Shown here piece by piece: positions 59,683 through 64,000 of a stretch of 64,000 nt of DNA (its first letter is position 1; every line of letters starts with the position of its first letter). A model generated the notes under the pieces. It was not told the DNA's origin. It worked only from the letters and a program-made list of their open reading frames with translations, and did no database searches. The position numbers and the translations under genes are program-made. This DNA is from Afifellaceae bacterium (GTDB lineage Bacteria; Pseudomonadota; Alphaproteobacteria; Rhizobiales; Afifellaceae), in contig JANQKG010000004.1 in NCBI GenBank assembly GCA_028281235.1, positions 62,001 to 126,000 on the forward strand, written 5' to 3'.

Positions 59683-61701
59683 GTGCGCAGAATGATCAGC
59701 CGCGCGGCAGCCATCGTCCTGTTCCTGCTCAGTGCCGCCGCTCCGGCATTTGCCGACAAGCAGAGCGAGAAGCTGCTCAACGATTTCATCGCGTGGATCG
59801 ATTCCTCGCCGCAATGGGATGCCTCCGTCAGCTTCATCCGCTCTGAGGACAACGACACATATGCGGAAGGCGTCATCTTCTCGCGCGCCGATCCGCATGT
59901 CTCCGTCAGCATTGAGACGCTGAGACTCAGCGGGCTCAAAGCCCGTGACGGCGGCGGCTTCACGGCCGATGGAATCGACATGGGCGGCGCGGATATCGTG
60001 GCCAAGGACCTGCGCTATACAATCCCCTCCGCCAGCGTTGAGGACGTGTCGGCGCCGAGCGTGGAAGGGCTTGTCTTCAATCCGCGGCAGCTGATGACCT
60101 TGGCGGCTCAGGCCTACACCGCGCTTGCCAAGGCGGAATTCACCAACCTCACCATCCCGGAAATGATCGGCTCGTCTGAGCGCGTGCTCTCGCCTGCCTC
60201 CGGCGAAACGATCACGACGCGGCTCGTCTACAACGACATGGCCGTTGCCAGCTTGAAGAATGGCGTTGCGGAGGGGATGGAGACGGGGCCGATCACGCTG
60301 CGCATCGAGGGACCGGACGGCGACGCCGACATCATGGTCCGGTCGGCCAGCTCCGATCGCTTCAATGTCGGAGCGTTCGCGCATGTGTTCGACCCGGCTG
60401 CCTATGAGGATGGGCGCGGCGACCGCATCTGGCGGCCGATTGTGTCCAACATCACCTATTCGGGCATTTCCGGCATCGGTCCTGACGGGGTGACGTTCGC
60501 GCTCGATGCCCTGGTGGTTGAGGACCTCGACGGCCGGCAACTCGACGAGCCGTTCACGCCGACTTGGGATGCGCTGCTTGATCTGGCCGTGCCGGAGGAC
60601 GACAAGCCGGCGCTGGCGCTTGACCTGCTCCGGAGCTACGGCGCCTGGCGGCTGGGCGCGATGCGCCTAGAGGGGCTGAGCGTTGAGGCGCCGACGGAAT
60701 CGGCGCGCCTCTCTCTTGACGACCTGACGGTGTCGGGGATTTCAAGCGACGGTGTCGACAGCCTGGTGATGCGCGGGCTGGAGGGCAAGGCCCGCGAGGG
60801 CTTTGTGCGTCTGAGGTCGCTGGAACTGGAGGACTTCGTTTCGCCCGATCTGGAGGCGCTGGTGGAATTCGCCGCGCTGGAGAACGACATCGACAACAAC
60901 GCGCATGCCGACGCCATCGCCAAGACCTTCGCCGGCCTGCCGCGGATCAACCATTTCGGCCTGCATGGCCTTGTCGGGGGCAAAGACGAGCGCGACCAGA
61001 TATCGCTGGAGAGCCTGACGCTGGACTTCAGCGCGTGGAACGACGTGTTCGCGGAGGCCACGGATCTGCGCCTGACCGGGCTCGATGTCCCGCCGCATCT
61101 CCTGGGGCCGGAAACGGCGGCGCTTCTCGATACGCTCGGCTTTGACGATCTGGTTCTGGGCATATCGCTCTCAGACCGATGGTCGCCGGAGGCTGGCACG
61201 GACGACGCCACGTGGACGTTCTCGCTCAGCGACGCAGCGGATTTTGAACTCTCCTATCAGATTACCGGCGTCACCATGGATTGGATCGTGCGGGCGACGG
61301 CCTCAGCCGGCGAGACTCAGGAGAGCGAAGAGGCGGTGATGGCGATGCTTGACGAACTCAAGCTGGAACGTGCCTCCTTCTCCATCACTGACCGGTCGCT
61401 TCTGGAGCGCGCCTTCGCTTTCGCAGCGGACGTGCAGTCACTCGATGTCGACGGCGCGACCTATCGCAAGCAGATGCAGGCCGCCCTGCCCTTCCTCATC
61501 TCCGCCGCCATGCCGCCGACCATCACCAAGCTCCTCGCCAAGCCGCTGCAGCAATTCCTGGCCGGCGGCCAAACGCTGATTGCGGAGATCGTGCCGCCGG
61601 CGCCGCTCAACGTGACGGAATTCTTGGCCAAGACCGACGATCCGCTGGCGCTGCCCGACCGCCTCAACATGACGCTCAGGACGGAGAAGCCGGCGGAATA
61701 G
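59683..61701 (+). CDS. Exported protein of unknown function, tandem paralogue 2
   Basis: A 672-residue protein with an N-terminal signal (ISRAAAIVLFLLSAAAPAFA, cleavage before DKQS). It has a long series of beta-rich segments with LRLSGL, VKDLRYTI and LDLLRSYGAWRL motifs and Asp/Ser-rich loops. The C-terminus is homologous to the preceding gene. It starts at GTG 59683, or ATG 59692. It follows the preceding gene by six bases and is certainly co-transcribed. It may be a periplasmic or outer-membrane-associated protein. No family was recognised. Confidence 0.75.
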   Translation: MRRMISRAAAIVLFLLSAAAPAFADKQSEKLLNDFIAWIDSSPQWDASVSFIRSEDNDTYAEGVIFSRADPHVSVSIETLRLSGLKARDGGGFTADGIDMGGADIVAKDLRYTIPSASVEDVSAPSVEGLVFNPRQLMTLAAQAYTALAKAEFTNLTIPEMIGSSERVLSPASGETITTRLVYNDMAVASLKNGVAEGMETGPITLRIEGPDGDADIMVRSASSDRFNVGAFAHVFDPAAYEDGRGDRIWRPIVSNITYSGISGIGPDGVTFALDALVVEDLDGRQLDEPFTPTWDALLDLAVPEDDKPALALDLLRSYGAWRLGAMRLEGLSVEAPTESARLSLDDLTVSGISSDGVDSLVMRGLEGKAREGFVRLRSLELEDFVSPDLEALVEFAALENDIDNNAHADAIAKTFAGLPRINHFGLHGLVGGKDERDQISLESLTLDFSAWNDVFAEATDLRLTGLDVPPHLLGPETAALLDTLGFDDLVLGISLSDRWSPEAGTDDATWTFSLSDAADFELSYQITGVTMDWIVRATASAGETQESEEAVMAMLDELKLERASFSITDRSLLERAFAFAADVQSLDVDGATYRKQMQAALPFLISAAMPPTITKLLAKPLQQFLAGGQTLIAEIVPPAPLNVTEFLAKTDDPLALPDRLNMTLRTEKPAE

Positions 61702-61789
61702 ACGCCTCCCGCGCCGTAGCCCGCGTGAAGCCTGAGCGACATGCGGGAGAAGCTCACATTTTAGGCGGTGCGTGCTGGCTCGGCCTCTT

Positions 61790-61912
61790 CCTCTCCCCTC
61801 CGGGGAGAGGGTGGTTTGGCGCGAAGCGACAAACCGGGTGAGGGGGATTGCTCCGAGCCCGGCCCCCTCACCCGGCCGCTGGCGCGGCCGACCTCTCCCC
61901 GGAGGGGAGAGG
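61790..61912. repeat. Inverted repeat CCTCTCCCC...CTCACCCGG...GGGGAGAGG
   Basis: The short palindrome CTCTCCCCTCCGGGGAGAGG and its copy CTCTCCCCGGAGGGGAGAGG flank GGGTGAGGGGG and its complement CCCCCTCACCCGG. It is therefore one large inverted repeat of about 120 bases in the intergenic space between the paralogue pair and aspS. Non-coding. Confidence 0.75.
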
Positions 61913-61941
61913 TGTCTCAACGCCGGTCGCACCTCAATGTC

Positions 61942-62053
61942 TGGGTGGTCATAGGTCCCGCACAGCGTCGCTCTCGCGCCGCTTGCGGGATGACAAACGA
62001 GAGGTGCGTGCGAATGAGCCACCCGGGTTGCGCTGCGCGCCATCCGGGCTACG
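61942..62053. repeat. Half composite repeat plus GTAGCCCG-type palindrome downstream of aspS
   Basis: GTCCCGCACAGCG...CGCTTGCGGGATGACA (61955-61995) is the right half of the GTCATCCCGG composite; CCCGGGTTGCGC...ATCCGGGCTAC (62022-62053) belongs to the GTAGCCCGG family. With the preceding inverted repeat they fill 61702-62069; no gene is seen. Confidence 0.65.
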
Positions 62054-62069
62054 AGGCCGTCGCGACGCC

Positions 62070-63845
62070 CTATCCCTTTGGCAGCACGCGCAGCGACAGC
62101 TCGCGGAGCTGCTGGGCCGTCGCTTCCGACGGCGCGCCCATCAGAAGGTCCTGCGCCTGCTGGTTCATCGGGAACATGGTGATCTCGCGCAGGTTCTTGG
62201 CACCGCATAAAAGCATGATGATCCGGTCGAGGCCGGCGGCCATGCCGCCATGTGGCGGCGCGCCGAATTGCAGCGCGCGCAGCATGCCACCGAAGCGCTC
62301 CTCCAGCACGTCCTCGCCATAGCCGGCGATGGCGAACGCCTTGCGCATGATCTCCGGCTTGTGATTACGAATGGCGCCGGACGCGATTTCGTAGCCGTTG
62401 CAGACCAGGTCGTATTGATGGGCGGCGACGCTCAGCGGATCGGCCGTCTCAAGTGCTTCGAGCCCGCCTTGCGGCATGGAGAAGGGATTATGGGAGAAGT
62501 CGACTTTCTTCTCCTCCTCGTTCCACTCAAACATCGGGAAGTCGACGATCCAGGCGAGCGCAAAACTCTCCTCGTCAATCAGCTTCAGTTCCTCGCCGAC
62601 CTTCTGCCGGGCGGTGCCGGCAAAGGCGGTGAAGTGCGCCGGCTTGCCCGCCACGAAGAAGACGGCGTCGCCGGCGGCGAGACCAAGTTGCGTGCGGATG
62701 GCGGCGGTGCGCTCTGGCCCGATATTCTTGGCGACAGGCCCGGCCCCCTCCTCCTCGCCCTCGCGGAAGAAGATGTAGCCCAGCCCCGGCTGGCCTTCGC
62801 TCTGCGCCCAATTGTTCATGCGGTCGCAGAAAGCGCGCGACCCGCCGCCTGGCGCCGGGATCGCCCAGACCTCAACCTCCGGGTCCTTCTCAATCATGCC
62901 GGCAAACACCTTGAAGCCGGAGCCGGCGAAATGCTCCGTCACCGCCTGCATTTCGATCGGGTTTCTGAGGTCCGGCTTGTCGGTGCCATATTTCCGCATC
63001 ACGTCGCGATAGGCGATCTGCGGGAATTCCGGCGTCACCGTCTTGCCGTCGGCAAAAGCCTCAAACACGCCGCGGATGACGGGCTCCATCGCAGCGAACA
63101 CGTCGTCCTGCGTGACGAAGCTCATCTCAATGTCGAGCTGATAGAACTCGCCCGGCAGGCGGTCGGCGCGCGGGTCTTCGTCGCGGAAGCACGGCGCGAT
63201 CTGAAAATAGCGGTCAAAGCCGGCGACCATGATGAGCTGCTTGAATTGCTGCGGCGCCTGCGGCAGCGCGTAGAAGCTGCCGGGATAAAGGCGCGAGGGG
63301 ACGAGAAAGTCGCGCGCGCCTTCCGGCGAGGAAGCTGTCAGGATCGGCGTGGCGAATTCCTGGAAGGCGGCTTCGATCATCAGTTCGCGCGTCTTGGCGA
63401 GGATCGCCACGCGGCGCATGATGTTGGCGTGCAGCGTCTCGCGGCGGAGATCGAGGAAGCGATATTTGAGCCTCGTATCCTCCGGGTAATCGGGCTCGCC
63501 GAAGACCGGCAGCGGCAGCTCCGGCGCTTCTGACAGGACCTCGATCTCGCGCGCAAAGACCTCCACCTCGCCGGTGGGCAGGTTGGAGTTCACCGTATCG
63601 TCGGTGCGTGCCTTCACCTCGCCGTCGACGCGGATGCACCATTCGGCGCGCACGCGCTCTGCGGTTGCGAAAGCCGGTGAGTCAGGGTCGGCCACAACCT
63701 GGGTCAGGCCGTAATGATCGCGCAGATCGATAAACAGCAGGCCACCGTGATCGCGCACGCGATGAACCCAGCCGGACAGTCGCACATTGGCGCCGACATC
63801 GGCACCGCGAAGCGCGCCGCAGGTGTGAGAACGATAGCGATGCAT
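62070..63845 (-). CDS. aspS: Aspartate--tRNA ligase, bacterial type
   Basis: A 591-residue class II synthetase. The N-terminal OB-fold ([24 protein letters not shown]) binds the anticodon. Motif 2 is [10 protein letters not shown], and motif 3 lies in [14 protein letters not shown]. The bacterial GAD insertion falls between them. It charges tRNA-Asp, and in genomes lacking AsnRS also tRNA-Asn. Start ATG 63845. It lies convergent with the paralogue pair across repeats. Confidence 0.96.
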   Translation of the reverse strand: MHRYRSHTCGALRGADVGANVRLSGWVHRVRDHGGLLFIDLRDHYGLTQVVADPDSPAFATAERVRAEWCIRVDGEVKARTDDTVNSNLPTGEVEVFAREIEVLSEAPELPLPVFGEPDYPEDTRLKYRFLDLRRETLHANIMRRVAILAKTRELMIEAAFQEFATPILTASSPEGARDFLVPSRLYPGSFYALPQAPQQFKQLIMVAGFDRYFQIAPCFRDEDPRADRLPGEFYQLDIEMSFVTQDDVFAAMEPVIRGVFEAFADGKTVTPEFPQIAYRDVMRKYGTDKPDLRNPIEMQAVTEHFAGSGFKVFAGMIEKDPEVEVWAIPAPGGGSRAFCDRMNNWAQSEGQPGLGYIFFREGEEEGAGPVAKNIGPERTAAIRTQLGLAAGDAVFFVAGKPAHFTAFAGTARQKVGEELKLIDEESFALAWIVDFPMFEWNEEEKKVDFSHNPFSMPQGGLEALETADPLSVAAHQYDLVCNGYEIASGAIRNHKPEIMRKAFAIAGYGEDVLEERFGGMLRALQFGAPPHGGMAAGLDRIIMLLCGAKNLREITMFPMNQQAQDLLMGAPSEATAQQLRELSLRVLPKG

Positions 63846-63933
63846 GCGGCCTGAGAGTCCTGTTTGGCGGGCGAGGGAAAGCCGGCGGGAAGAGCGCAGA
63901 AGGCCGGGAGCGTGTCAAGGCCGACGGGCGGCG

Positions 63934-64000
63934 TCACATGGCGGGGGTGATGTCCGTCAGTGTGAAGTCGTTTCCCTTATAGAGCAAAGGCTCGCCGCTC
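63934..64000 (-). CDS. C-terminus of a probable VapC-type PIN toxin (5' end beyond window)
   Basis: Only the last 21 codons are present (minus strand, stop TGA at 63934-63936). The residues SGEPLLYKGNDFTLTDITPA match the conserved C-terminal end of type II VapC PIN-domain ribonucleases (LLFKGDDF-x-TDI). A VapB antitoxin gene would be expected further right. The call rests on a very short segment. Confidence 0.55.
   Translation of the reverse strand, partial: SGEPLLYKGNDFTLTDITPAM

Overview
The window reads as chromosome from a high-GC alphaproteobacterium, most likely of the Hyphomicrobiales (rhizobia and relatives). The reasons are the gene order alanine/DAP-type aminotransferase, homoserine dehydrogenase, glpX, recJ; a class I PhaC; ABC- and MarR-rich catabolic operons; and many palindromic intergenic repeats, including a family ending in TAGAGCATGATCC. 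No rRNA, tRNA, CRISPR array, transposase or phage gene is visible.

Region 1 (1-7.5 kb, minus strand) is one tightly coupled operon for aerobic 2-aminobenzoyl-CoA catabolism. It encodes a two-domain flavin monooxygenase/reductase of the 2-aminobenzoyl-CoA (salicylyl-CoA) type, two SDRs, an enoyl-CoA hydratase, an acyl-CoA dehydrogenase, an aryl-CoA ligase and a Rid-family protein. Region 2 (7.6-12.8 kb) holds a TetR unit with an alpha/beta-hydrolase/glycosyltransferase fusion and an NTF2-like protein, then a methyltransferase and an ArsR/SRPBCC pair. Region 3 (13-20.2 kb, minus strand) is an operon cyclase-family hydrolase, CrtI-like FAD oxidoreductase, MarR, IorA, IorB. Region 4 (20.4-29.8 kb, plus strand) has a second CrtI-like oxidoreductase, a complete Opp/Dpp-type ABC transporter, a second MarR and an FAD-linked 2-hydroxyacid dehydrogenase. 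Region 5 (29.9-37.7 kb) has a GntR, luciferase-like monooxygenase, HpcH/HpaI-aldolase::cyclase fusion and agmatine-deiminase-like run on the minus strand, divergent from an aminotransferase and a partial amino-acid ABC transporter.

Regions 1, 3 and 5 fit one scheme (inference): an aromatic amino acid is transaminated, the indole ring is oxidised, a retro-aldol step releases pyruvate and isatin, a cyclase-type hydrolase opens isatin to isatinate (2-aminophenylglyoxylate), IorAB decarboxylates it oxidatively to 2-aminobenzoyl-CoA, and the region 1 enzymes degrade that. Two observations tie the regions together: the aldolase is physically fused to a paralogue of the cyclase, and the same 12-bp palindrome TTCAAGCTTGAA lies upstream of both the monooxygenase operon and the aminotransferase.

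Region 6 (38-49.5 kb) is carbohydrate metabolism: a transketolase/AceE-like enzyme, a uronate set (UxaC, fructuronate reductase, ManD), a collagen-like lipoprotein, and a sugar locus whose ABC ATPase has lost its N-terminus right next to an intact promoter and LacI-type operator. Region 7 (49.5-64 kb) is housekeeping: recJ, glpX, a GNAT, hom, an aminotransferase, a small lipoprotein, phaC, two tandem paralogous exported proteins, aspS, and the 3' end of a probable vapC at the edge.
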